The translations under genes were made by a program, and so were the position numbers. The notes below the pieces were generated by a model. It did no database searches and was not told the origin of the DNA. It saw only the letters and a program-made list of their open reading frames with translations. Source: Roseovarius sp. Pro17 (GTDB lineage Bacteria > Pseudomonadota > Alphaproteobacteria > Rhodobacterales > Rhodobacteraceae). From it: DNA of 64,000 nt. The DNA is taken from contig NZ_CP141179.1 of assembly GCF_035599575.1 (NCBI RefSeq), positions 2,666,001 to 2,730,000 on the forward strand. Reading direction: 5' to 3'. This document shows, piece by piece, positions 35,257 to 42,676 of this stretch (the first letter of the stretch is position 1; every line of letters begins with the position of its first letter).

Positions 35257-35372
35257 CTTCACTCCATGAAGGTTACGATGAACCAGAAATCCTCCGTTGT
35301 TCAATTCCTCAAATCTGTCCCACAGGCGCTGACGTCAGACAGGAATGGCGGTGGGAAACATTGCTGGTCTTC

Positions 35373-36695
35373 CTAATCGTGGGAGTGAGATTCTGAATGG
35401 AGTTCGTCATTTGGGCGTTGACGCAGAAACAGCCATTCAAACGCAAAGACAGCCGCCATCAGACCAAGCGACACAAGCACGATAAGCGGGTCACTTTGCC
35501 ATTTCAGTGCGCCAAAGACCGACAGCACGACGACATCCAGCGCGATCGCAGTGAGCATCACCCATCCGCTCGCCTTGATGTCCTGTTTCAGGTGGCGGAA
35601 CACACCCCAGTGGATGATGATGTCCATCACCAGATAGAAGAACGCGCCGAGCGAAGCGATCCGGCTGAGATCGAAAAACACGGTCAAAAAGCTGGCGATC
35701 ACCACGGTATAGATTAGCGTATGATCGCGGATCATCCCCGGCAGGCCGAAATGGCTGTGCGGGATCAACTTCATGTCGGTCAGCATCGCGAGCATGCGGG
35801 AAACTGCAAAGATGCTTGCGATCAGGCCCGAGGAGGTGGCGACGATGGCCAGCAGGACAGTCAGATAGAAACCCGTCTGGCCAAGGGTCGGACCTGCGGC
35901 TTCGGCCAGGGCATAATCCTTGGCGGCGATGATCTGCTCCAGTGTCAGACTGGACCCCACGGCAAATGCCACCAGCAGATAGACAATAACGCAGAGACCG
36001 ATGGATACGATGATCGCCCGTCCGACATTGCGATGCGGGTTTGTGACTTCGGCACCGCTGTTGGTAATCGTGGTGAACCCCTTGAACGCGAGGATCGACA
36101 GCGCCACGGACGCGACAAAGCCTGTGATTTGCGTCGATTGTTGATCAGAAGCAGCCACGAAAGAAATGCCGCCCGCCCAAAGCGCCGCTGCCCCGAACAG
36201 CGCGATGCCGCCGACTTTGATGACGGCCATGACGATCGAGAACAGCCCGACGGATCGGTTGCCCGCAGCATTGATAAGGTAGGCAAAGATGATGAGGGCT
36301 ACGCCGAGCGCGGGAACCAACCAACCGGACTGATCCATGCCCAGACCGCGTAGAAGATACGTGGCGAAGGTTCTTGCAACGAGACTCTCGTTGATCACCA
36401 TCGACAGCGCCATAAGCAGCGCGGCCGCAGCTGCGATGGTTGTCGGACCATAGGCCTTTTGCAGGATCATCGCGATCCCGCCAGCCGACGGATAGGCATT
36501 CGACACTTTGATGTAGGTATAAGCGCTGAATGCGGTCACGATAGCTCCGACCACGAATGACAACGGAAAGAGCGGCCCTGCAAGCTGCGCAATCTGCCCT
36601 GTCAGAGCGAATATTCCGGCACCGATCATCACGCCGGTACCCATTGCGATCGCTCCAGATAATGTAATGCTGTTCGCCTTATATTCCGAAACCAT
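35373..36695 (-). CDS. APC-superfamily amino acid/amine permease
   Basis: 440 residues with about twelve membrane spans. The first span motif ITLSGAIAMGTGVMIGAGIFALTG is split here as SGAIAMGTGVMIGAG and IFALTG, the APC substrate-site region; FKGFTTITNSGAEVTNP is the conserved loop after span 6. A His-rich tail (HSESHSHD) could bind metal. It starts directly after the stop of the upstream gene (TAA then ATG). Substrate unknown; thiol or amino acid uptake would fit the neighbouring thiazoline hydrolase-like gene. Confidence 0.8.
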   Translation of the reverse strand: MVSEYKANSITLSGAIAMGTGVMIGAGIFALTGQIAQLAGPLFPLSFVVGAIVTAFSAYTYIKVSNAYPSAGGIAMILQKAYGPTTIAAAAALLMALSMVINESLVARTFATYLLRGLGMDQSGWLVPALGVALIIFAYLINAAGNRSVGLFSIVMAVIKVGGIALFGAAALWAGGISFVAASDQQSTQITGFVASVALSILAFKGFTTITNSGAEVTNPHRNVGRAIIVSIGLCVIVYLLVAFAVGSSLTLEQIIAAKDYALAEAAGPTLGQTGFYLTVLLAIVATSSGLIASIFAVSRMLAMLTDMKLIPHSHFGLPGMIRDHTLIYTVVIASFLTVFFDLSRIASLGAFFYLVMDIIIHWGVFRHLKQDIKASGWVMLTAIALDVVVLSVFGALKWQSDPLIVLVSLGLMAAVFAFEWLFLRQRPNDELHSESHSHD

Positions 36696-37496
36696 TTAGA
36701 GTGTCCTTTTTCTGGATTGCGGCGTGTCGTTCGATTGAGCCATTTGTCCTGATCCGCGCGCCTTCCAGCACATGTCGCAAACCGGGTCCCCCGCCGACAG
36801 CGTATGAGGCCTTTGATAATGTCCTCGCTTACCATCGGCGGCGATGAGGTCTGCACCGGGCCAATCGTAGCGGCACCAGCTTTGCCGGAATGCCTCGAGT
36901 AGTTCAGGATCCTCGCGGCGCGCGGCGATAGCGCGCGCGAATGTCTGCGGCGGACAATGCGTGAAATGTGTCTGCAGGTCGTCGCCGTCCCGAAAGACAC
37001 GCGTTTCGTAGCCCGGTGCGCCGACCGGGCGGAACGGAAAGATCAGCAATCCGCGAATTGTCCAACGAAGTCTGCGCCCCGGATCGCGGCTGACAATCCG
37101 TGATGGCAGGGATGACAGTCCGAGCATGCGACGATAAAGATCCCATCCTACATCGGCCGTGACCGAATGTGCAGATGACGTCTCGACTCCGTGCGACCGC
37201 AGCGCGGCGTCGGCGGCGACCGTATAGATCGCCAATTCAACCATCAGCCGACTCCCTGCATTCGGAAGGTGTGGCAAATCGGCAATCGCTCTCATCACCG
37301 CGCTTTCGCGCTCCAGCGTGTCGAGGAAGCGGTCAGTGTCTTCGGGCAACCAGCGCAGCGCATCACCGCTGGTCAGCCACAGCGTCCGGTTGGCCAGATT
37401 CCGATGGCACGTTCGCCTTACGTGTTTCCAGAGAAGCCAGCGGATTATCCTCCAACCAAGGCGCGTGCGCTCATCCGGTGCAGGTTGTTCAGTCAT
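36696..37496 (-). CDS. ATC hydrolase-like protein
   Basis: 266 residues, soluble. Features fit the L-2-amino-thiazoline-4-carboxylate hydrolase family: the middle RVFRDGDDLQTHFTHCPPQT, the Trp/Cys segment FRQSWCRYDWPGADLI and a C-terminal SAGDPVCDMCWKA. Those enzymes open a cysteine-derived ring to make S-carbamoyl-cysteine. The assignment rests on these conserved segments only. It overlaps the TVP38-type gene by 8 bases and abuts the permease start, forming a three-gene operon. A thiol-metabolism role alongside copper stress is inferred. Confidence 0.55.
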   Translation of the reverse strand: MTEQPAPDERTRLGWRIIRWLLWKHVRRTCHRNLANRTLWLTSGDALRWLPEDTDRFLDTLERESAVMRAIADLPHLPNAGSRLMVELAIYTVAADAALRSHGVETSSAHSVTADVGWDLYRRMLGLSSLPSRIVSRDPGRRLRWTIRGLLIFPFRPVGAPGYETRVFRDGDDLQTHFTHCPPQTFARAIAARREDPELLEAFRQSWCRYDWPGADLIAADGKRGHYQRPHTLSAGDPVCDMCWKARGSGQMAQSNDTPQSRKRTL

Positions 37497-38175
37497 GAGA
37501 TACCCGCTTTCTGCGCCAGTCCCTTACCGCAACGATGACAAGAGGTGTCAGCGTCAACGCACCCAGCCCGATGGCGGCCCAAGCGGCACGCCCTAGTTCT
37601 CCACTGACGGCTTCATTGCCGAAATGCGCCAGAACGAAACTCGCGGGAATGATCCCGGCAAGGGTGGCCACCGCAAAGCGCCAGAAGTGCAGACAGCTGA
37701 GGCCGGCGGCGTAACTGACGATGTCGAAAGAGATGAACGGCATCAACCGGCTGGCGAACACCGTGAAGGTCAGCGCGTTCTGCGACCCGAGCCAGCCTTT
37801 GTCCACCTTTTCGCCCAACCACCGGGTCAGCACGTCGCGACCCAGAAAACGTGCGAGTGCGAAGGCGGTCAATGCGCCGACTTCAGCGCCGATGACAATG
37901 TAGATGGCGCCCAGTGAATGCCCGTATGCGGCACCGGCGGCCAGAGCGATCGGCGCACTTGGAATGGGCGTCGCGACAATCGCGACGGTCATCAAGGCAA
38001 TGATGAGGATTGGCCCCCACGCACCGGCGGCATCTACCCAGTCGGATATGCGCTCACCGTTCACGTTTCTGATAAGGTCGGACGGGGAGCCGACGAACAG
38101 CGCTACAGTAGTAAGGACGAGGACAGCTGCGAGGGCCGCTTTTGTGATCGTTCCAATCGAGAATCCGTGTGTCAT
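37489..38175 (-). CDS. TVP38/TMEM64 (VTT-domain) membrane protein
   Basis: 228 residues from ATG at 38175, which has GTGAGGAG upstream (an extended frame lacks a ribosome site). Five to six spans with the VTT core: ATPIPSAPIALAAGAAYG, ALTAFALARFLGRD, FTVFASRLMPFISFDIVSY and AGLSCLHFWRFAVAT. In other bacteria these proteins occur next to mercury, copper and selenium genes and are thought to move lipids or small solutes. Operon: this gene, the ATC hydrolase-like gene and the permease. Confidence 0.8.
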   Translation of the reverse strand: MTHGFSIGTITKAALAAVLVLTTVALFVGSPSDLIRNVNGERISDWVDAAGAWGPILIIALMTVAIVATPIPSAPIALAAGAAYGHSLGAIYIVIGAEVGALTAFALARFLGRDVLTRWLGEKVDKGWLGSQNALTFTVFASRLMPFISFDIVSYAAGLSCLHFWRFAVATLAGIIPASFVLAHFGNEAVSGELGRAAWAAIGLGALTLTPLVIVAVRDWRRKRVSHD

Positions 38176-38185
38176 TGAACACTCC

Positions 38186-38578
38186 TCACGGGAGAAAAAG
38201 AACAAGGAGAGATGCAGCAGCGAGCAGACTAACAACGATGCAGAACGGGACATACCATTTCGGAACCGGCGCGCCGAATACCCCGTTGTAGCGCTGAAAA
38301 CTCCAAACGGCATATGCCGCAAGCGCTACGACCCCATAGAATGAACCCGTAGAATATGATGCCCTAGGTTCCAGCCGGAAGGTTGTAACTGACCTGTCTG
38401 AAGCGCCAAAGCTGATATTGGCACCCTCGATCAATGCGAGCGTCGATGTGGCAACCGCAAAGAGTTCTTCAGCCTCCAACGAGTGGATCGGCACAAAAAC
38501 AATGAAAAGACCCGCTCCAATGGCACTTGCACCAAGCTTCTGGACGGGCGCCAGGGGCTGAGTTCCACCGCCAGACAT
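38186..38578 (-). CDS. Small membrane protein of unknown function under a CueR-type promoter
   Basis: 130 residues from ATG at 38578. Two spans, at about 20-37 (SAIGAGLFIVFVPIH) and 108-128 (FCIVVSLLAAASLLVLF), with a further hydrophobic segment near 78-92. I do not recognise the family. The promoter at 38628-38658 has the CueR signature, so it is probably copper-induced and leads the operon that continues with the TVP38-type protein 10 bases further on. Confidence 0.6.
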   Translation of the reverse strand: MSGGGTQPLAPVQKLGASAIGAGLFIVFVPIHSLEAEELFAVATSTLALIEGANISFGASDRSVTTFRLEPRASYSTGSFYGVVALAAYAVWSFQRYNGVFGAPVPKWYVPFCIVVSLLAAASLLVLFLP

Positions 38579-38627
38579 GTTGCCAGCCCCCACTCGTCCA
38601 GCCGGTGTTGCGTTCGATTCCGGCCAA

Positions 38628-38658
38628 CCCTAATGATTCCATCTGCTGGAAGGTCAAG
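38628..38658 (-). promoter_or_regulatory. CueR-type promoter of the 38.6-35.4 kb operon
   Basis: Minus strand: TTGACC, 19 bases starting TTCCAGCAGATGGAA, then TAGGGT. The dyad is nearly identical to that of copA. Starts transcription about 45 bases before the ATG at 38578. Confidence 0.8.
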
Positions 38659-38680
38659 GTATTGTCGAAAAATACTTCTG

Positions 38681-39067
38681 TCAGGCGGCGTCAACAGCCG
38701 CGCGCATCATGTCCCGCACCTCGCCCGCGACCTTGTGCATCTGGTCGTTGTCGATTGCCTGCATCGAGGCCACCGGATCGATTGCGCTGATCTCGGTGCC
38801 ACCGTCCACTTTGCGCAGGATGACGTTGCAGGGCAGCATTGCACCCACTCGCGGCTCGATCTCGATAGCCTTGTGAGCCATTTCCGGGTTGCAGGCCCCA
38901 AGGATGCGGTAGGGCTCCATCTCGGCGCCGATCTTCTTTTTCATCGTCGCCTTGACGTCAATCTCAGTCAGAATGCCGAAGCCGTTTTTGGCCAGAGCAT
39001 CACGGATGCGCATTTCCGCGTCGTCGATATCGACGTTCGTCAGGATGCGGTCATAGGTATAAGCCAT
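38681..39067 (-). CDS. DUF302-family protein
   Basis: 128 residues from ATG at 39067 with AAAGGAAAT upstream. DUF302 features: AKNGFGILTEIDVKATMKKK, YRILGACNPEMAHKAIEIE and MLPCNVILRK with the conserved Cys residues, which may bind metal. DUF302 proteins are common in metal and sulfur islands; biochemical role unproven. Preceded 16 bases upstream by a 31-codon membrane peptide gene on the same strand. Confidence 0.85.
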   Translation of the reverse strand: MAYTYDRILTNVDIDDAEMRIRDALAKNGFGILTEIDVKATMKKKIGAEMEPYRILGACNPEMAHKAIEIEPRVGAMLPCNVILRKVDGGTEISAIDPVASMQAIDNDQMHKVAGEVRDMMRAAVDAA

Positions 39068-39083
39068 TTCTATTTCCTTTCGA

Positions 39084-39179
39084 TTATTTGGACAGGTATT
39101 TGACCAACGCCAGAATCCCCAGAACGACCAAAATGATGATGAGCAGCATCCAAAAGCCGCCCATTCCAAAACCCATCAT
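39084..39179 (-). CDS. 31-residue membrane peptide
   Basis: Begins MMGFGMGGFWMLL and continues IIILVVLGILALVKYLSK; one membrane span with a Met/Gly-rich start. The next gene (DUF302) begins 16 bases after its stop. Its own ribosome site is weak (GGAG 12 bases upstream). Short Met-rich single-span peptides of this kind are frequent beside copper genes. Function unknown. Confidence 0.55.
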   Translation of the reverse strand: MMGFGMGGFWMLLIIILVVLGILALVKYLSK

Positions 39180-39241
39180 TTCGACCAGTAGCTCCAGTCA
39201 GTGACAAGGTGGCGCCGACCCATGGCCGGCGCCGTAATCCT

Positions 39242-39844
39242 TCAATTGTCGCCGGAGTCGTCAGCATTGTTCATGTCGGACCCCATACCCTGACCTGTGC
39301 CGGGCTGACCCTGCATCTGCTCCATCATGCCGGAACGCATCTTCTGCATACGCTCCATCTTTTTGGCTGGTGCGGTCATTTCGTCGCTGGTGATGGCGCC
39401 GTCGCCGTCGGCGTCGAGATGCTGGAACTTGTCTACCATTTTCTCGCGGATCATGGCGCTGTGCAGCGCCTCGAACTCGGAAATCGACAATGTGCCGTCG
39501 CCGTCGCTGTCATACTCGGTCAGCTTGGCCTGCATCTGCTCGCGCATCTCCTCGGGCGTCACGTTGCCGTCGCCATCGGCATCGAGCATCTGCATCATGG
39601 CGCCGCCCATCATACCGGACCCCATATTGCCCATGCCGCCCATCTTGTTGCCGTGCATCTGATGCATTTTCTTCATCATGCCGGACATATCGCCCATCAT
39701 ACCGGAACCGCCGCCCTGCATCATCATACCGCCACCAGCGGGTTTTGCCTTCCCGCCGTGGCCGTGATCACTTTGAGCGTAGGCAGCACCGCCAAGTGCG
39801 GTTGCAGCAGCCATCGAGAGGGCAAGAATGAAACGTCGTGACAT
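39242..39844 (-). CDS. Secreted EF-hand protein with Met/Gly/His-rich N-terminus
   Basis: 200 residues from ATG at 39844 with AAAGGAGAT upstream. Signal peptide MSRRFILALSMAAATALGG. Residues about 25-85 are Met/Gly/His-rich (GGGMMMQGGGSGMMGD, KKMHQMHGNKMGGM), which suits Cu(I)/Ag(I) binding. Three EF-hand loops follow: DADGDGNVTPEE, DSDGDGTLSISE, DADGDGAITSDE. The direct-repeat operator at 39923-39939 lies about 80 bases upstream. Probably a periplasmic metal-buffering protein. Confidence 0.8.
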   Translation of the reverse strand: MSRRFILALSMAAATALGGAAYAQSDHGHGGKAKPAGGGMMMQGGGSGMMGDMSGMMKKMHQMHGNKMGGMGNMGSGMMGGAMMQMLDADGDGNVTPEEMREQMQAKLTEYDSDGDGTLSISEFEALHSAMIREKMVDKFQHLDADGDGAITSDEMTAPAKKMERMQKMRSGMMEQMQGQPGTGQGMGSDMNNADDSGDN

Positions 39845-40185
39845 GGTGATCTCCTTTTCCGTTGTCATGAGGCTAACCTAGGCATCTCAGACCCGGCCTG
39901 CACGGCTTCACGGTGAATTCTTTTGTAACGCATTGTAACGGTGGGCTGATCGTGCAGCTTTTTGCCTTACCAATCCCGTAGCGATCGGGAACCTCACTTC
40001 GCGCTGTCCTGAGAAGGCCGACAGGCTGTTTTTCAAGGCCACAGACGTGTATGAAGCGGATGCCGTCTTGGCAAAAGGGTGGGTCGATCTGATGGTGGTC
40101 TGCGCGGATCACGCCTCTCCACTGGCCCGATACCATCACAAGTTTCTGAATTGACCTTCGCGCATTTTATCGACACACGACCAGC
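39845..40185. other. Divergent intergenic region with operator and coding-like remnant
   Basis: Holds the repeat at 39923-39939. On the plus strand from about 39937 to 40155 a frame without a start ends KATDVYEADAVLAKGWVDLM, VVCADHASPLARYHHKF and a stop; codon bias is normal, so it may be the tail of a lost gene. Family not recognised. Confidence 0.4.
39923..39939. promoter_or_regulatory. Direct-repeat operator, site C
   Basis: TTGTAAC-GCA-TTGTAAC, an exact heptamer repeat with 10-base period, the reverse-complement match of site B. Located between the divergent EF-hand gene and the second CutF-like/CusBA operon. Confidence 0.65.
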
Positions 40186-40587
40186 ATGGCATGGCTATAT
40201 CGAAATTTCGATGTTCAAGCGGTTTGGAGACCGGCAGGTTTATTGCTGCTGACGGCCATGCTGCTGCTCCAGGCGGTACTTCCCGCTTCAGCATCCAATT
40301 CGCTGCAATGCCATGCCCGCCATCAAGTCGAAGCCGAGCACGCCGGCGACTGCACGATGCACGCGGCTCAGCCAGATGACACGGCACATGTCGCCTCTCA
40401 AACCGATGATGAGGCCGCCAGCAACATGTACTGCGGGCCGTCGATGTGCAGCGTTTATGTATCCTTTAATGCGTCGATGCCCGTTTCTGTGAGCACGCTG
40501 CTGGCTACAGATCGCTTGATCGAAGGCGGCGCGGTGCCTGGGTCCCTTTCGGGAACCACTCAAGACCGTCCTCCGCGCGACATCTGA
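40186..40587 (+). CDS. Second CutF-like secreted protein, upstream of cusBA
   Basis: 133 residues. An N-terminal hydrophobic segment (LLLLTAMLLLQAVLPASA) is a signal or anchor. The mature part has His and four Cys (C42, C56, and C83/C88 in MYCGPSMCSV). It ends DRPPRDI, a proline-containing tail like that of 27744-28082. The gene stands 91 bases before cusB. Compared with known CutF-cutO pairs, the downstream partner here is an RND efflux operon. Similarity is by layout and composition. Confidence 0.5.
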   Translation: MAWLYRNFDVQAVWRPAGLLLLTAMLLLQAVLPASASNSLQCHARHQVEAEHAGDCTMHAAQPDDTAHVASQTDDEAASNMYCGPSMCSVYVSFNASMPVSVSTLLATDRLIEGGAVPGSLSGTTQDRPPRDI

Positions 40588-40678
40588 TCGATTGCCTGAC
40601 GCGTGGTCGCATCCTGCGATCATGCGATGCTGATTGATTGGAAGCGGCACCTTTGCAGGAGCCGAAATTGAGGTACCC

Positions 40679-42676
40679 ATGCGTGGACGATATTCGGCCC
40701 TGGCCGTTCTGGCGCTTGCTGCGGGCGCGGCAGGCGGGATTTACCTGGAAAGGGTTCATCTGAACCCGGCAGGCACGACCGACGCGGCCGGGCCGGACAT
40801 TCTATATTGGGTCGCTCCGATGGATCCGAACTTCAGGCAACCTGGCCCCGGCAAGTCGCCCATGGGGATGGATCTGATTCCGGTCTACTCTGGGCAGGAA
40901 GAAGCGGGCGATCCCGCAGAAGTGACTTTGTCCGCTGGCGAGATCAATGCAATCGGCGTGCGCACGGCGATCGCCAAAACATCCGAGATTTCAAGGCGGA
41001 TCGAGACGGTCGGCTTCGTCGGCTATGATGAACATTTGACCAGCCACGTTCACACCCGTGTCGAGGGCTGGATCGAGGCGCTCAATGTGCGGGCTGTTGG
41101 CGACCCCGTCGAGAAGGGCGATATCCTGTTCGAGATGTTCTCGCCCGTGATCGGATCGTCCAGCAGCGATCTGGTCCGCGCGATAGAGGCCGGTGACAAA
41201 AGAATCATCGACGCCGCGCGAAACGCCTTGCGCAGCCAGGGGATGTCGGATGAGCAGATCACCCGGATCGAGGCGAGCGGCACGTCTGTGCGCAATCTCG
41301 AAGTTCTGGCGCCACAGGACGGCGTCGTCATCTCGCTTGACGCGGCGGACGGGATGTTCCTGCAACCTGGAACCCGTGCCGTCTCGCTGACCGATCTCAG
41401 TGCCGTCTGGCTGATCGTTGACGTGTTCGAGCGGGACATCGCGCGGCTGACCGAAGACATGCGTGCCGTCGCCACGTTCGACCATCTGAGTGGCCGCACC
41501 TTCGAAGGTGAAATCGATTACGTCTACCCCGAGCTCGACTCCGAGACGCGCACTCTGCCCGTGCGTCTGCAGTTCAACAATTCCGAAGGGCTCTTGCGGC
41601 CCAACATGTTCGGCACTGTCAGCCTGATCCCAAACGAGACGCGCATGGCGCTGACAATCCCAACCGAAGCGATCATCCGCACCGGGTCCGCCGAACGCGT
41701 CATCCTGAAAACCGGCGAAGGTACGTACAAACCGCGCCTCGTCACGACGGGGCTGCGCGACGAATTCGGCGAAGGCGGACGTACCGAAGTGGTTCAGGGC
41801 CTCGCTCCGGGCGAAGAGGTCGTCGCGTCGGCGCAATTCCTGATCGACAGCGAAAGCGCGCTGAGCGCCGGATTGAAGCGCATGGCGCCAACGGACGACG
41901 CGCCTGCCGACGGGACGGGTGAGTTGATTGCATTGGATCAAGAGGCGCGGATCGCGACGATCCGGCACGGCGCGCACGACGCGCTGGACTGGCCTGCGAT
42001 GAGCTCGCGCTTTGCGGTGCGCGCGGATGTCGCGCTGGATGGTTTGCAGATCGGCCAGAACGTCGCCTTTCGCGCCGCGCGAGGCGCGGACGGGTTGCTG
42101 GGGCTCATTGCGCTGGGGAGCGATGATGGTGTTGCGGCAACAGGCAACGGGAGGGTTGTCGCGCTCACGGCTGATGGAAAACTGACGCTCGCCCATGATC
42201 CCATTCCAGAACTAGGCTGGCCTGCGATGCAGATGGATATGCCCGTCGCGGGGTTTGACCCTGCTTCGGTTCCGCTGGATGCGCCGGTCGAATTTGATCT
42301 GTCCGAGGGCCAGGACGGCGTGTTCACGGTGGTGGCCGTTCGCGGCGAAGGCACGGACAGCGGCGACGACATGGCACATGACACGCCGATGACGGATTCT
42401 GCAGCCAAGGCCGCGCCGGACGCAGGCACGACACCGCCCATAACCGTACCCGGCACCATCGACGCCATCGATCCGGCCGCGCGAACGGCAACCATCACCC
42501 ATGGCCCAATCACCGAAACCGGGATGCCCGGCATGACGATGGATTTCGCGATTGACCTTTCGGTAGATGCCTCGACCTTGCCCGAAGGCCGTGAGGTCAC
42601 CCTGAAGTTTCGGCAAAATCCTGATTTCTCGATGACCCTCGTCGGCAGCGGGCCAGAGACGGAGACCACTCAATGA
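40679..42676 (+). CDS. cusB: CusB-type periplasmic adaptor with three CusF-like C-terminal domains
   Basis: 665 residues from ATG at 40679 (GAGGTACCC upstream). Signal/anchor RYSALAVLALAAGAAGG, then a heavy-metal-binding motif (YWVAPMDPNFRQPGPG, GKSPMGMDLIPVY), then the adaptor core with lipoyl, hairpin and barrel regions (LTSHVHTRVEGWIEALNV, PQDGVVISLDAADG, TEAIIRTG). From about residue 415 come three segments each with the CusF pattern (DWPAMSSRF, GWPAMQMDM, GMPGMTMDF). Normal CusB has at most one such partner as a separate protein. Delivers Cu(I)/Ag(I) to CusA. Confidence 0.9.
   Translation: MRGRYSALAVLALAAGAAGGIYLERVHLNPAGTTDAAGPDILYWVAPMDPNFRQPGPGKSPMGMDLIPVYSGQEEAGDPAEVTLSAGEINAIGVRTAIAKTSEISRRIETVGFVGYDEHLTSHVHTRVEGWIEALNVRAVGDPVEKGDILFEMFSPVIGSSSSDLVRAIEAGDKRIIDAARNALRSQGMSDEQITRIEASGTSVRNLEVLAPQDGVVISLDAADGMFLQPGTRAVSLTDLSAVWLIVDVFERDIARLTEDMRAVATFDHLSGRTFEGEIDYVYPELDSETRTLPVRLQFNNSEGLLRPNMFGTVSLIPNETRMALTIPTEAIIRTGSAERVILKTGEGTYKPRLVTTGLRDEFGEGGRTEVVQGLAPGEEVVASAQFLIDSESALSAGLKRMAPTDDAPADGTGELIALDQEARIATIRHGAHDALDWPAMSSRFAVRADVALDGLQIGQNVAFRAARGADGLLGLIALGSDDGVAATGNGRVVALTADGKLTLAHDPIPELGWPAMQMDMPVAGFDPASVPLDAPVEFDLSEGQDGVFTVVAVRGEGTDSGDDMAHDTPMTDSAAKAAPDAGTTPPITVPGTIDAIDPAARTATITHGPITETGMPGMTMDFAIDLSVDASTLPEGREVTLKFRQNPDFSMTLVGSGPETETTQ

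Larger units (their letters stand above)
33832..35341 (-). mobile_element. IS3-family insertion sequence, copy 2 (1510 bp, inverted)
   Basis: Same length and ends as 19253-20762 in opposite orientation; both proteins and all sampled stretches are identical. With copy 1 it brackets 13 kb of copper genes. The flanks show no clear target duplication. Confidence 0.9.
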
